From Laguncularia racemosa (Eukaryota > Streptophyta > Magnoliopsida > Myrtales > Combretaceae), in NCBI GenBank assembly GCA_037954665.1, contig JBBMOL010000057.1, forward strand, positions 620,001 through 684,000: a DNA stretch of 64,000 nucleotides, read 5' to 3'. Shown one piece after another: positions 12,780-25,200 of the stretch (position 1 is its first letter; each line of letters opens with the position of its first letter). Position numbers and translations under genes: made by a program. The notes under the pieces were generated by a model that was not told the DNA's origin, made no database searches, and was given only the letters and a program-made list of their open reading frames with translations.

Positions 12780-14730
12780 GGTCATGTAACGCCCCAGAAC
12801 TTGGAGCATCACAATCCGCCACATGTCACTACTACCAAGCGACACGGTAAGGCTCTAAAACTCCATCATACTTCAAACATGCTCATACACATTATCCATC
12901 ATACTATTATAACTATAATAAAATGAATGACCATACACATTATCCATCATACTACTATAACTATAATAAAATGAATAACCCATAGATGAGCCATTCCAAA
13001 TTTCATTATTTAATAACTATAAAGTGTCAAGTTACAATCTATCTTCATAATTTCAATTTAACAATAAAACATCAATTTACAATAATTCATAATTCTTGTC
13101 ACTCTTCCTTCACATAGTAATAGTGTTCTCTTCTCATCTCATCCATGTAATGTCCCATCAAGTTTTCGTTCCCATCATACTCTAGTTCAACATTTTCGCC
13201 TACAACTAAAAAAAAAAAGTAAGAAAGAGAAAAGGGGGGGCGGGTTAGGTGAGCCTAAGCTCAATACATGAGTACCACACCCACATGCGCATGACACGCC
13301 ACATTAATATCACATGCATATATACAACATTTATTCACAACTCATTCACAATTCAATTCACACATCAATACCAAAATGAATTATCACATATAAGGGTACT
13401 AATGACCCCGATACACATAACATTTGTCCTAATGGGAGTTGCCTCTACGAGCCCCATCTAACCCTAATGAGAACCGCCACTGCAAGCCCCATCTAACCCT
13501 AATCTACCTTAGATAATTTCGATATACAGCTTCACTAGGGACAATGCGACATATCGATCATTGAGGTGCCCCATAGGGATCTGTCACTGCAGGCCCCTAG
13601 ACCGAGCCAAGCACAAGTAACATATCTCATTTCATTCACATAACATTACATTACTTCATGATACCACATGATTCACATTATGTCTCAATATTTCATTATT
13701 TCATATACAACTCATTATATAGCTTCCCAACAATCATATATAACAGACAAAGTAAATACGTATCTGGAATCCTAGCCTTACACACTTCTTGTCCCAAACT
13801 TAAGCTAAGTTAATATCTATATAATCATCAACACATTACTCTTAGTACTAATCCAATTATAGTATAATTCTCCTAATTCCTCTTAATCAATTAGGTCATC
13901 TATGGTTATACTAATTGCCTTGATTGTGTGGAACTTGGTTAATTAAGAAGATAATTTGATATACAATGATCATGTCCATCACTTAACACGGCCATGTTGG
14001 AGGCCATGTTCGGGGTTATGTATCTCTTGGTGAGATTTAGCTTCAACACGGTTGGAATACGATCTTGTTGGGAGGCCATGTATTTCTCGACATGACTTTT
14101 GGACTCAACAAGGTCGAAGTACAATTGTGTTGGGAGGCCGTGTTCTTCTCATTTTAACACGAAGGCAACATGACCGTATTAGATGGTCGTATATCCCTCA
14201 GTATGTCATCCGAACCCTAATTTTTTCTACATTTATTCATCCAATCTTCTCATTTTCAAATCCTAAGCTTAAATAAATCCAAAAATACGAGTTAGTTACT
14301 CTTACTTGATTCAAATTTCACTTGAAACTCCAAATTCAACCACTCTTGTACTTGTTCAATCCGCCTTTAAACTCAATTCCTATAAATCCTTGTATACAAA
14401 CAAAATCGTTCCGTGATTGGGTCATCGCTGTTAGAGTGGGTCTTGCAATAATTCCCAAACCATTACCTGTTCTACACCGTGCTACCTTCTTGGATTTCTT
14501 TAGATTTTCTTGAAGCTGCTCTCTCTTCTTTTCTCTCTTTAGAATTCTTTAGGCTACTATTGTAAGAATGTGCAGAAAAAAGAAAAACCTAGGTTAGTTT
14601 GCTTATATATAATCTCTCTAGGAAAAGACAAGTTGTCTCTTATCCCACATGTTCATTTACAATCTTACCACTCGTTATATTTTTACACATTTATTTATTT
14701 ATAAATAAAAATAATATGTATTACTGGTCA
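12780..14730 (-). mobile_element. Solo LTR of a Ty3/gypsy Tekay/Del-like element (D) with target duplication
   Basis: The left edge reads TGTAACGCCCCAGAAC (from 12785); on the minus strand this is the typical ...GGGGCGTTACA LTR end. The right edge is ...ATGTATTACT (14725), differing from the expected ...TATTACA only in the last base. The pentamer GGTCA flanks both sides (12780-12784 and 14726-14730), as expected of integrase target duplication. Length is 1941 bp, with no internal region, so it is a solo LTR left by LTR-LTR recombination. On the minus strand a TATA-like TATATATAAG lies near 14603-14612. The GGTGAGCCTAAGCTCAAT motif (about 13247-13264) and a repeated near-palindrome block (13985-14205) are shared with the other LTRs of this family here. 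Confidence 0.85.
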
Positions 14731-16850
14731 AGTGTTCGTTGCCGTGTGTATATTTAATATTTTTAGGACCTAAGTTACTATCAAATATTTATACATATCT
14801 TCATTCATGAAGCTGTTCTTTAGATAATATCACGTCTATATATAAAACAGAAAACTTGACAACTAAGAAAGTCCAGTAATCAAATACTGATTTGGTTATG
14901 GATGATTTCTAAACTGGGGAATTATAGGAATATAATACATGTTTCGTATTTCAAATAAAATATAGTAAAGGGACAACTGGTTGGCATCCGGTTCGGTGCT
15001 TATTTGTGGAGGAGAACATTTAGGCCTCCCCATGACTTCTCTTGTTTAACTAAAGGCACCAGAACATGCATATAGTAGTTGGCGTCACCCAAATTCATCA
15101 ACAATGTATGGGCAATTCAAGTTTTGTATATCTTAAAAAGAGAAAGCACGCCATTTTAAACAAATAATTGCATCATACTGGAACCGTGAGATTCTTCATG
15201 ATCTCTCGTATATAAAAAAACTTCTAGCATAGATTACGGCCGATGAAACAACAACTGGCACAATAATCCTATTCCTTATATTCCATGCATTACGTTATAG
15301 TTAGAACCTTTTTCTTATAAAACAAGCTAATCACTTGTTAAAAGATTCCAATATTTAATGATGAATGGTAAATTCTATTTGTGGGACTTTTCGTAGTGCA
15401 ACTAAAAATTAAACGTGCCGCCTTCATCGGTTATTGTTTCCTCTTAAGTGAAATGGGGTCTTGTCGTGCGTATTGGGATGTAGCGACACTTGCTAACCTA
15501 GTAACGTTGGACATGTTAATGTCCCGGGCTGACATGTCTGTTAAACAAGCTCAAAATTTTGAATGGGTTTCAATGTGCTTTCATATGCCAATAGATGAAT
15601 GTAATGTTATTTTTCGGTTACATATGAAAAAAAAAAGAGAGAAATCCATAAAGTTACGTCCAATTTGATACAACAGATAAAGATAAAAGAAAAATTTACT
15701 GCTTCGAAAATTTATAAGAAAGATTTGTTGCTTCGAAAATATATAGGAAATATGTATAAGAAAGATATGCATGATGAGTGATAGTATAGTGAATTTGTTA
15801 CTCTAGAGCAAATTGATAAAGGAGCTTCATTATGTGGCATGATTTCAATACACAATAAAATACATATATATATATATAAGAAATAAAAAAAAAAGGACAT
15901 CTCTAAATGATTTCGTATTGAGTACAAGAATGTATATGGAACACTTATTAAGTATCATGAAGATATTCTATTGAATAGATTTTGTTAGGATATTTACTCT
16001 AAAGCATATTTGGTGTAATATCAAAGATATATGGTATGATATTTTGAAAATCTATTGGTAATAAATCAAAGATATATGGCATGTTAAGGCAATACCAAAT
16101 ATGAGGTAGTTGCCATTATCCAAAGTTTTGTTTATGTCAAAATGAATATACGCATAATATATGGATTTATTAGTTCATTTCCACGTATTGAAATCAACAA
16201 GTCAATTGAAGTTATTAATAGGGAATCAACAAATTGAAGACAGCTTAATGAGTTGAATACTTCACAAGATATATATATATATATAAAAAGGTTTTCTATT
16301 AAAGAAAATTTATGCATATGTTACCCTAGGGACGATGTCACTTCAATGAGCTTAAAGGTGATATGTGCAATTACAAAGTGCTGCAAGCTTGTGCACTAAT
16401 AAATAAATAAATAAATTATATGCAGTGCTAGCACCAAGCTCTTGTAATACGAATTGCACAGACATATATACGGCAGCAATGCAGCTATTCCACAAGTGCG
16501 TATGCACCAAGTGATCTCCTAGCCATTAGAAAAGCTTATTTGATGCCCAAACTCCTTTGACTTCATTTAAAAGACTTTGGTCAAGGGACAAAATGTAGAG
16601 GGCTAAAAATATTATATAAATATATTAGGTTAAGCCCATTGATTATTTGGCTTAACTCATTGAGATAGATAACAGGGCCTAGTGAGTTCGGTCTAATTAT
16701 TAGGAATGACTCGAGGAAAATTGGTCTGGTGAGCTTGAAATAGAGATCGTTAAACCAATTCATCCACATCCAACCTTTCTCAAGTAGGCTCATGCACTTA
16801 TAAGGAAGGTTACTGCCTTGGGCCTATAATAAGCTCATTATGATAACTCT
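14731..16850. other. Intergenic DNA, no supported gene
   Basis: One plus-strand open frame (15381-15668, 95 codons) has a more even composition than its surroundings, but I recognise no family, and no clear splice sites or start context support it. TA and AT microsatellites occur (15862-15881, 16270-16285). The rest is AT-rich. Confidence 0.5.
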
Positions 16851-16859
16851 AAAATGAGT

Positions 16860-17253
16860 AAACTCCATCTTATCTATTGATCGCTAAGGTGATTTGACGA
16901 ATGTCTTCAAGCCCAAAAGTCTATAAATACTCAGCTATTCCTCCTCATTATAGGATTAGTTTTTGGATATTAGAGATTAGAGAAACAATGTTCCACCAAG
17001 GATTCTCTACTCTTAAAGATCAAATAAGAGTTCATGCGAAGAACAGTCTCCATTGCCTGAGAACTGCAAGGTTAACACTTAAAGTCCCCTTAGCTCCCTT
17101 GTCTATCACTTGTGCATTTGAGACACTCGAGTTTACCTGTTCCTCCTCCATGCCACGTTCTCCCTAATCATCTCATTTTGTGCTATCTCTACATCACTTT
17201 ATCTAAAGTTACATGCAGTGTGGTACTCACGTGACTACTCCTACGAAGACCCC
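16860..17253. repeat. Possible LTR or leader fragment next to the Copia relic
   Basis: A promoter-like CTATAAATACTCAG (16920-16933) and the following leader-like sequence resemble an LTR U3/R boundary on the plus strand. The neighbouring Copia relic is on the minus strand, so this is probably from a different element. No ends or target duplication were found. Confidence 0.25.
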
Positions 17254-18065
17254 CTATCTACAAACCTCTAATTCATTTTTTTTTTTCCAATTCCAAATGG
17301 CGGCTTCATCATACTTGATGTCTCCGCTTACAAATATCTTTTTACTTGTCAAATTAAAAACTCTATATCCTTTAGAGAAGTAACTATATCCCATGAAGAT
17401 TCCCATCTCAACCTTGTAATCTAATTTCTCTCTTTTCACATCTGGTACATGCATGTAGCATAAGCTCCCAAACACTAAGGTGATCAACTCCTAGTCTTAC
17501 TCCATTCGATGCTTCAAATGGAGTTATGATCTTAACGACCTTCGTTGGATGTCTATTTAGCAAGTAAACAGATGTGTTGATAGCTTCTGCCCAAAAATAC
17601 TTAAGCATCTTCTTTGCGAACAACAAACACCTCGCCATCTCCATCACGGCTCTATTATTCCACTTAGTCACGCCATTTTATTGTAGAGAATAAGCAATAG
17701 TGAAGTAATGTTTTATTCTTGCTTTAGCTCAAAAATTACTGAATTTATTCGAAGTATATTCAGTGCCATTGTCAAATCTTATCACTTTAATTTTATTGTT
17801 TATTTAATTTTCCATGATAGCCTTGAACTTCTAAAACACATCAGCCACTTCAATTTTTTGTTTCATGAAGTAAACCCAACACATCATTGAGTAATCATCT
17901 ATAAAAACTATAAAAATGATTATTTCCATTCAATGACAGTGTCCTCATGGGTCCACACACATCAATATGGATCAATTGCAACCTTTTTAAAGCTCTCTAA
18001 GCTTAGTTTGCAAGAAAAGTCAATTTGCTCTATTTTCCAAACTACATGTTTGGCACACATACTGA
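17254..18065 (-). pseudogene. Ty1/copia integrase relic
   Basis: Read on the minus strand: LIHIDVCGPMRT (about 17945-17980) is the first catalytic Asp region. RFDNGTEYT (about 17755-17785) is the second. Then come the core's third region and MARCLLFAKKMLKYFWAEAI, LLNRHPTKVV and TPFEA (17520-17671), followed after a one-base frame change by VFGSLCYMHVPDVKREKLDYKVEMGIFMGYS-type sequence (about 17400-17487) and KGYRVFNLTSKKIFVSGDIKYDE. The order is that of a Copia integrase core and C-terminal part. The third catalytic Glu position (family NGVxERxNR) reads NGVTKWNNR, so Glu appears replaced by Lys. Frameshifts and stops make it dead. Gag, reverse transcriptase and LTRs were not found beside it. 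Confidence 0.85.
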
Positions 18066-18069
18066 TGCA

Positions 18070-21000
18070 GGAATAAGTCTCAATCTTCCCAAGAAGTGTT
18101 CTCTAGTTGAGACACCCCACCATTAGACCAAAACTTGTCATACAAATTTACCAGTTCAAAGAATAACCCTAGTATCCACAATAGAAAGGGGCTTGAGAAG
18201 AAGATGATTTCGAATAGCATTAGTAGACAAGTCTAAAGTAGGAACCTAAGATCTAAAAGCCTTCTTAAGCATTGAAACATGGAAAACGTTATGAATTTTG
18301 CTAGAAGAAGGCAACCCCACTTTGTAAACACATGCCCCAATCCTCCATAAAACCTTATAAGGCCCATAAAACCGTTTGGACAATTTGTGAAAACCATTCT
18401 AAGACAAAGAAATTTGTTAATAAGGTTAGAGTTTCACAAAAACAAGATCCCCTAGTTGAAATTCAACATCAGTATAATGTTTATCAACCAATGTCTTCAT
18501 CCGCTGTTGGGCAACCAATAAACGATCCTTCAACAAGCATAAAGCCTTATCCCTGTCCCATAAATCCCTATGCACTGCCTCCACAGGAGATGAACCTTGA
18601 ACATAGGAAGCTATGGTTGGAGGTGATTGGCCATATATTATTTCAAATGGAGTAGTATTGGCTCCAGCACAAAAAGAAGTATAATAGTTAAATTTTGCCT
18701 ACGAAAGGAATTTAACCCAATCACTCAATCGGTCTATCACATAACTTCATAGATACTATTGAATGGTCTGGTTCAACACTTCTGTTTGTCCATCCAATTG
18801 AGATGATAAGCACTACTATAATTTAAATGACTCCCACTGAAGCAAAAGAGTTCCTTCTAAAGTTGGCTAATAAAAATTGCATCCTGATAAAAAACAATAG
18901 TTCAGGAAAACTATGCAATTCAACAACCATGTGCAAAAATAAAGAAGCTACTATAATAGTAGTAAAATGAGTGTCCAATGCCCCCAAACGACAATATTTG
19001 GGCAATTTGTCCACCATAGCCAAAATAACCATATACCCTTGAGACTTAGGTAGACTAGTAATGAAACCAATGCAAATATCCTCCCAAACTCAATTACGAA
19101 TAGGTAACGGAGCTAAGAATCCAATAGGAGCTCGAGTCAAATACGTGAGTTGCTGGCATTCCACATAAGTACGAACATACTCTTCAACTTGTGTATGCAT
19201 ACCCTCCCAAAAGAAAAAAAATCAATAGCAATCTGTCTATAGGTTTTTAGCACACCAAAATGGCTGACACTAGGGGCTTCATGAAAGTCCTTAAGAATAG
19301 ACAGAATAAGAGAAGATTGGGTTATAAGAAATAGTCGAGTGTGAAAATACAAAAGATCATTCTTCTAAGAAAGTTTCCACTTCAAAGGATGACCCATGGC
19401 CAAGTCGGAAATAATAGTCTGAAACTCAAGAAAATGTGCGTATTCATGTTTCAATGAATCCACAAGAGAGATAGTGAAGGAAGAAAAATCTAGGTATTTA
19501 GAATCAACCTCTTGTTGTCGAGAAAAAGCATTAGCAACAATGTTGTCAATGCCTTTCTTATAGACAATAGTGTAGTTATAACCAAGAAGTTTACCTAAGT
19601 ACTTATACTGCTCTAGTGTTTGTATGACCTAAGTTAACAATTCCTTAACACTACAATGATCCATACAAATAAGAAAATGTGAGCCCAACAAATATTGCCT
19701 CCACTTTAAAATTGCCTCCACAATAACATGTAATGTACGAACATAAGTGAAGGCTTTATACGAAAGAGGAGGGAACTTCTTGCCAAAGAAAGCAATGGGA
19801 TGAATCCCCTATAACAACACAGCTCCCAAACTTAATCTTGAAGCATCAGTATCGATAATGAATTGCTAAGAAAAATCAAGCAAGATGAGAATAGGAGTTG
19901 AAAGTAAAGACAACTTGAGTAGCATAAAAGCATCTATAGCTACATCTGACCAAAGAAACCTATCCTTCTTTAAGAGATCAGTTAAAGGTGTAGCAATAAA
20001 AGTATACCCTCTTATAAAGCAGCAATAGTAACCTAATAAGCCCCAAAACGCCCTCAACTAATTTAATGTTGATGGTGTTGGCCAAGTCAAAACAGTAACA
20101 ACTTTGGATAGATCAGGTCACACCTTATCCCTAGAGACAACATACCATAAATAGTTAATAGAAGACTATCCAAAAGAACACTTAGACTCCTTTAGAAAGA
20201 AAGTGTTATCAGTAAGCACTTGTAACACTTGTGTAAAATGCTCTACATGAGAAACCATAGATTTCCTATAAATAAAAATAAAATAAAAACAATAACAAGT
20301 TGTTGTAGAAAAGGATTAAAAATTCCTATTCATGATAGTTAAAATGTGGTCGGGGCATTACATAAGCCAAAAGACAAGACCAAAAATTTGTAATGGCCCT
20401 CATGTGTTTGAAAAGTAATCTTTGACATATCATCTAAATGCATAAGAATCTGATGATATCCTGATTGTAAATCAAATTTCGAAAAAACACTAACCCCAAA
20501 ATGCTTATCCAAGAGTTCATCAATAGTGGGGATAGGGAATTCATCCTTGATGGTAATTTTATTTAGTGCCCTATAATCAATACAAAAACACTAGCTCCCA
20601 TCCCTTTTCATGACGATTAAAACCGAAGAAGAAAAAGGACTACTATTGTGCCAAACAATCCCTTGACTTAGCATGTCCCTAACTTGCCGCTCAATCTCAT
20701 TTTTTTGAAAATGAGGATAACGATAGGGCTTGACGCCGATAGGAGAATTGCCCGGTGCAAGGTGGATGCCATGTTAAACATCACAATGTGGTGGTAATTA
20801 TGAGGGTGACTTAAAAAACCTAACATGATCTACCTAATAACTCAGATAAAAGAGGGTTGATGGTAGTATCCATGATGGTAAAACAAGGACTCACTTCCTA
20901 AACCACTAAGTGATAAAAAGATGCAATCACATCTATCCGAATGAGCCTTCACAATTGATGATGCGAAATTTAGTAGGATGAAAAAGATAGGTCCCCGTGT

Positions 21001-22150
21001 AACATAACCTCAATCCCATTGCACACGAACTTCATAAAGAGGGTAGAGTAATTAATAGTAATCAAACCTAAACTCTACAACCACAGCACCCCTAAAACCA
21101 CTTCCGTGCCATGAATGGGTAATACATAGAAGGTGTTCGTAAAATCCACCCCTTGAATAATCATCAATACATCAAAATAATGCCCCTCACATAACAACTT
21201 ACTACCATTCCAAATCATCACCTAAAAGCTAAGAGAAGGGGAAATATTGAAACCCAGATGTTTAACTAATCTCTCCTAGATGAAGTTTTGTGTACTACTT
21301 GAGTCTACCAAAATAAACACCTTGTGATGATTAATGACCCCTCAAAAATGAATAGTGCACGATGAAGACGCACTAGAAAGAGCATGATAATTGATGGCAA
21401 TAGAATCATCATCCATAGAAACAAAATTAGAAAAAGAATCCAAAGGGAGAGAAGCAACACCGACACCTGAATCACCAGTCAAAACCTATTGGTCCTCATA
21501 AAGCAAAGACAAGAATTTAGCTTTGCATTTGTGATTGCGATGAAACTTCTCATTGCAATTAAAACATAAGGCCTTCTGACAATAAAGCTGAATTTCTTTA
21601 ACAGTAAGCTTGCTAATAGGAATATGGGAAGAAGGAGAAGATGGAAGGGACGAAGAGAAAGGAGGAGTTAGTTTAGAAAATGGCAAGGTAAAGGGTTTGC
21701 CAGAAATAGTGGGAGGTGAAAGAGTAGAATGAAAAAGAAGTTGCTCTTGGAATTTAGCTTCATACTACTTCATTAACCATTTTGCATGCATAAAAAAAGT
21801 AGGCTTAGCAATTTGCACATCCTATCGAATACTAGTCTTCAATTTAGAAACAAAACAACTAATGAGAGAGGACTTAGGAACCCCAACAATGTGATTAGAA
21901 AGAGACTCAAACTCAATTTAATAATTCAAAACTGATCTACATTAAACCAACTTGGAGAACAACCCTTGAACATCCCCATACTCTAAAGGACTAAGACAAA
22001 TCTCCAACACCTTGGTAAAAGCCGATCAACAAGAAAGCTAGTTATTCCAAAACATCCACTTATACCACTATAGAGCCAGTCCCTCCAATGTAAAAGAAGC
22101 GATCATCAATATGGGACGGGTTAGCCCATGTTGGCACTTAGGATTCTAAA
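18070..22150 (-). mobile_element. Decayed Ty3/gypsy chromovirus-like polyprotein
   Basis: Minus-strand order from right to left: gag core (about 21760-22140; segments LQWYKWM, IEFESLSNHIVGVPKSSLIS), gag zinc knuckle ALCFNCNEKFHRNHKCKAKF (about 21500-21580), protease region, reverse transcriptase (20250-20780), RNase H (MRAFWGLLGYYCCFIRGY, LTDLLKKDRFLWS at 19866-20057), integrase zinc-binding and core region (19137-19352; HFGVLKTYRQIAIDF), and the integrase C-terminal part with VFHVSMLKKAF (about 18240) and a chromodomain-like tail. The reverse transcriptase catalytic segment (family VFFDDILIYS) near 20260-20290 reads VFILFLFI, so both catalytic Asp residues are lost. Many stops occur. No LTRs were found at either end. 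Same general family as the element at 61-64 kb, judging by the gag and knuckle. Confidence 0.88.
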
Positions 22151-22529
22151 AAACAAAAAAAAAAATGAACAAAGAATAAAGTGAATATTATGGTATTTTT
22201 TAGCAGAAGCATTAACACAAAGTTTACCCCCAAAAAGTTTAGTCAAACCAATAGGAGATAAAAATAAATCCAAACCCCTACAAAAAGAAAATCAAACTTG
22301 CAACTTCATAGCTCCATCCAAATTGATAAATTATCCAACAAAAGGGGTATATCCATGACACAAAGTACTCCTAAAGTAAGCATATTCCTTCACATTGGAC
22401 TGTGATCGAAAATAACAAATCGCAAAAGTGAAAGATTCCAAAATCACATTCGTGACAAATTTCAAATCACCAATCTATGAAATGAACACAACTTTATCAT
22501 TCTTGTCCTGAATATCAAAAATTAAGAAA
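22151..22529 (-). other. Intron-like sequence after the hydrolase exon
   Basis: On the minus strand this begins with a GTAATT donor directly after the ABHD17-like exon and runs AT-rich into the gypsy remains. It is either the start of the gene's first intron or flanking DNA kept when the downstream exons were lost. Confidence 0.4.
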
Positions 22530-22835
22530 TTACCCCATGATGTTGATCCTCAATTGACTACTCAATTCGATAAAAAGCTCCAACATTTGACCTAAATTAG
22601 CTGCATTTCCATGTGAATACAACATCTTAGTAGTTGCTTTTGGATGTTTTACATGAACCCCAACTATCTTGTTCCCTTTCTTTGTTCTTAGCTTCACTAC
22701 TTTGATATCCTCTCTCGTCCTACACTTCACCTCTAGTATATTTAGCTTCTCTCCTTCTATAACCACCATGTACGATGGGGGTGCTAGCGGGAAGAATGTG
22801 AACTTCGCTGCAATTGATGATGTCACTCCTCCCAT
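22530..22835 (-). pseudogene. ABHD17-like alpha/beta hydrolase, isolated first exon
   Basis: The 101-residue frame starts MGGVTSSIAAKFTFFP, the conserved N-terminus of plant ABHD17-type (bem46-like) serine hydrolases, and continues through PPSYMVV, a charged variable part, then LYSHGNAANLGQMLELFIEL (about residues 72-91), the oxyanion-loop region (family LYSHGNAxDxGQMxELF) and LRINIMG. It stops at GGGTAATT, exactly where family exon 1 meets a donor. No stop or frameshift interrupts it. The expected next exon (YDYSGYGxSxGxPSE, then the GxSxG nucleophile) is not seen on the minus strand down to the left edge; instead a 4-kb decayed gypsy element follows. Either the gene has a TE-filled long intron whose exons lie out of reach, or it is an orphan exon. 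The start at 22833-22835 is fixed by the conserved N-terminus. Confidence 0.75.
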
Positions 22836-25200
22836 AATAGAATCTTAGTGTTACTCATGCAATGCTTGGAAGAGATAGAGAGTGTTATGTTCTCTCTAAA
22901 GTATTTTGAAGATAATAAAATGTGTTAAATATTTTTAATGAGTTCATTTCGTCTATAGGAATAATTATATGTACAATTTGATTAAGAATCAAAAGATCAA
23001 AGAATAAATGAAGAAAAGTTAAGTTGTTTTAAATTACTCAAAAGATAAGTCAGAAGGTGTTCATTATGAGGAATAACAAGAACTCATAAGAAAAGTCAAA
23101 AGGTGTTAATGCTACGAGTTCGTATGAACAGAACAACTTTATAAATTTAAGTTGAATAATTATCAATTTCGAAAACCCAGCTCTACTTATTGAATATATT
23201 TTGATAATATATTCAATTTGTTTCACTAAAGTAGGACAAATATCCATAGAAATCTAAGTGATTAATTTTGAAATTAAGAGATTTAGTTAAGTTGTGATAA
23301 ACTCATGATTGATCCCACATATTTGGTTCCACTGCAAGAAGATCAGTATTAAAATGATTATGTTAAATATTTTAGAAATCACAAGTTTTTAAAATTCAAA
23401 TTTGAATTAAATGATAAAAGAAAGAGTTATTGGATGCTCCACAAAATCAACGAGTAGTTAATTTCATCAAAAGATTTTGTGTAGATGATATATATCACAA
23501 TGTAAGGATATATTTAGACTATTTTCAACAACAAATTTGATAGAATTTCCACATCATATTTTGAAGATGTCATATTTAAATTCAAAATTCAGCTGATAAA
23601 TTTCAATCTCTTGAGATATTTCTCAAACATTCAAAGCAAGATCATGACAACAAACTTTCAAGCTAAAAACAAATTAACAAAGTAGCTGTTACTCTTTAAT
23701 AAATAAATAGAGCCAAAGTTCAAAGATTCGAGAGTCACAAGTTACAATACAAAACAATACAACATTTTTTTATCTAAAAAGAACATTATCAAAACTTAGA
23801 AACTAACTCAAAAGCTACTCTATCTTTTACATATCTTCTTATTACACTTGAATTAATTTTTGGAGGATACAAATTATTATTTCCTCATTTGCTTTTGATA
23901 ATTCTTGAAAACTTGATATGTGTATTAGTAAAAGGTTACTTATAACTTTGTAGATCTGTGGGTAGCTTAGAGATAGGCTAGATAGGAAGAGTAAGGTGTT
24001 TTAAAGTCAAGGTATTGGTAAACCGATTGTAATATCTCAATTTTGTTTTGGATTAGTGAAATGATATCGTTATAAAAAACCAGATTCCCACAGTAGAACT
24101 GAAAGAGAGAACTAACGCTTAAGGTGAAACCTTTATAAATAGTTTACTCGATTTTCTTTTCTTTATCTTTTATTTTTTGTTTTATAATAGCTTGTAAATG
24201 CAGTATAATGAGGGAACCTGATTTATGGTGCACTGCTTAAAGATGGTGAGAAGTTGGGCTTAGCAGAGGCATGGCAGGAGAAGATGGAGGCATTCTGCAT
24301 GCTTAGGGATAAAAGTTTAGAAGAAAATCTTCGAGTTAAGTTATTCTTAAATTGACGATTATATTCGGTGATATTTTTTTCCTATGTTATCCTATGGTAC
24401 TTAGAGCATTTGTGCCTTCATGAAGTAATTTCGTCTCTTGACAATTTCATAAAGTAATTATTTCTTTGTTCTTTTTTCTCTTCCATAGTCAAAATAAATA
24501 AATAAATTTGGATAAATACAGTAAGGTTTTTAACATTGAGAAACATATTTAAATGTAGATGAGTCTGAAAAAGAATCTTAACATTTCTATTATACTCAAA
24601 TAGAGAATAATATTATAATATTATTTCAAAAGTTGCTAAGAAGATACTTTTTAAATGTTGGAAAATTATCGATGCCATGATAAAATTACCCATATGAAGT
24701 ATTGCCAATGATTGTTTATTCACTTAAACATTTGTTTAAGAGCACAGACCAAAACATCGATTTAGATTTAATTCACGTAAAACATTGATACACCGAATAA
24801 ACATTAGACGTTTATAACCTCTAATAGATTTAGCCCTACTAAAATTTAATTTTCTGTTCTATTTTCATTCCCTTTGCTTTCATTGCAGCTACATGTGCTA
24901 TCCAAACAGATCCTCAGGGGTTCTGTTCTTCGTACATTAAAGGAACATCACGTCAGTTTTACCGTAATGCTGAGTAGGCACAACGACTAAATAGAGGATG
25001 GAATCAGAACAAGCTAAACTATAAATCGAACCGAAAATTCAGTACAAGTCATGTAATCCAAATCGTTAAGAAAATTTTCACCCTTATTCAACAAGTTAAT
25101 TTAACAAAATCTGCGCATAAAACTGCACTAAACCAAGCGACATTAACCGGATTCAAACATGTAAGTTGAAGAATTGTATCCAAATTTATTGTGTTCTGTT
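22836..25200. other. Intergenic DNA between the hydrolase exon and SYF1
   Basis: AT-rich, no coding signal. The stretch near 24010-24080 (ACCGATTGTAATATCTCAAT then TTAGTGAAATGATATCG) resembles the end of a Copia LTR, but no partner or target duplication was found. Confidence 0.4.

Noticed and set aside
12714..12926. His/Thr-rich 70-codon frame with a hydrophobic start
   Set aside because: It crosses the left edge of solo LTR D (12785); the His-rich tail is repeated ACACAT-type sequence inside the LTR.
18332..18655. 107-codon plus-strand frame
   Set aside because: Antisense shadow of the minus-strand gypsy integrase.
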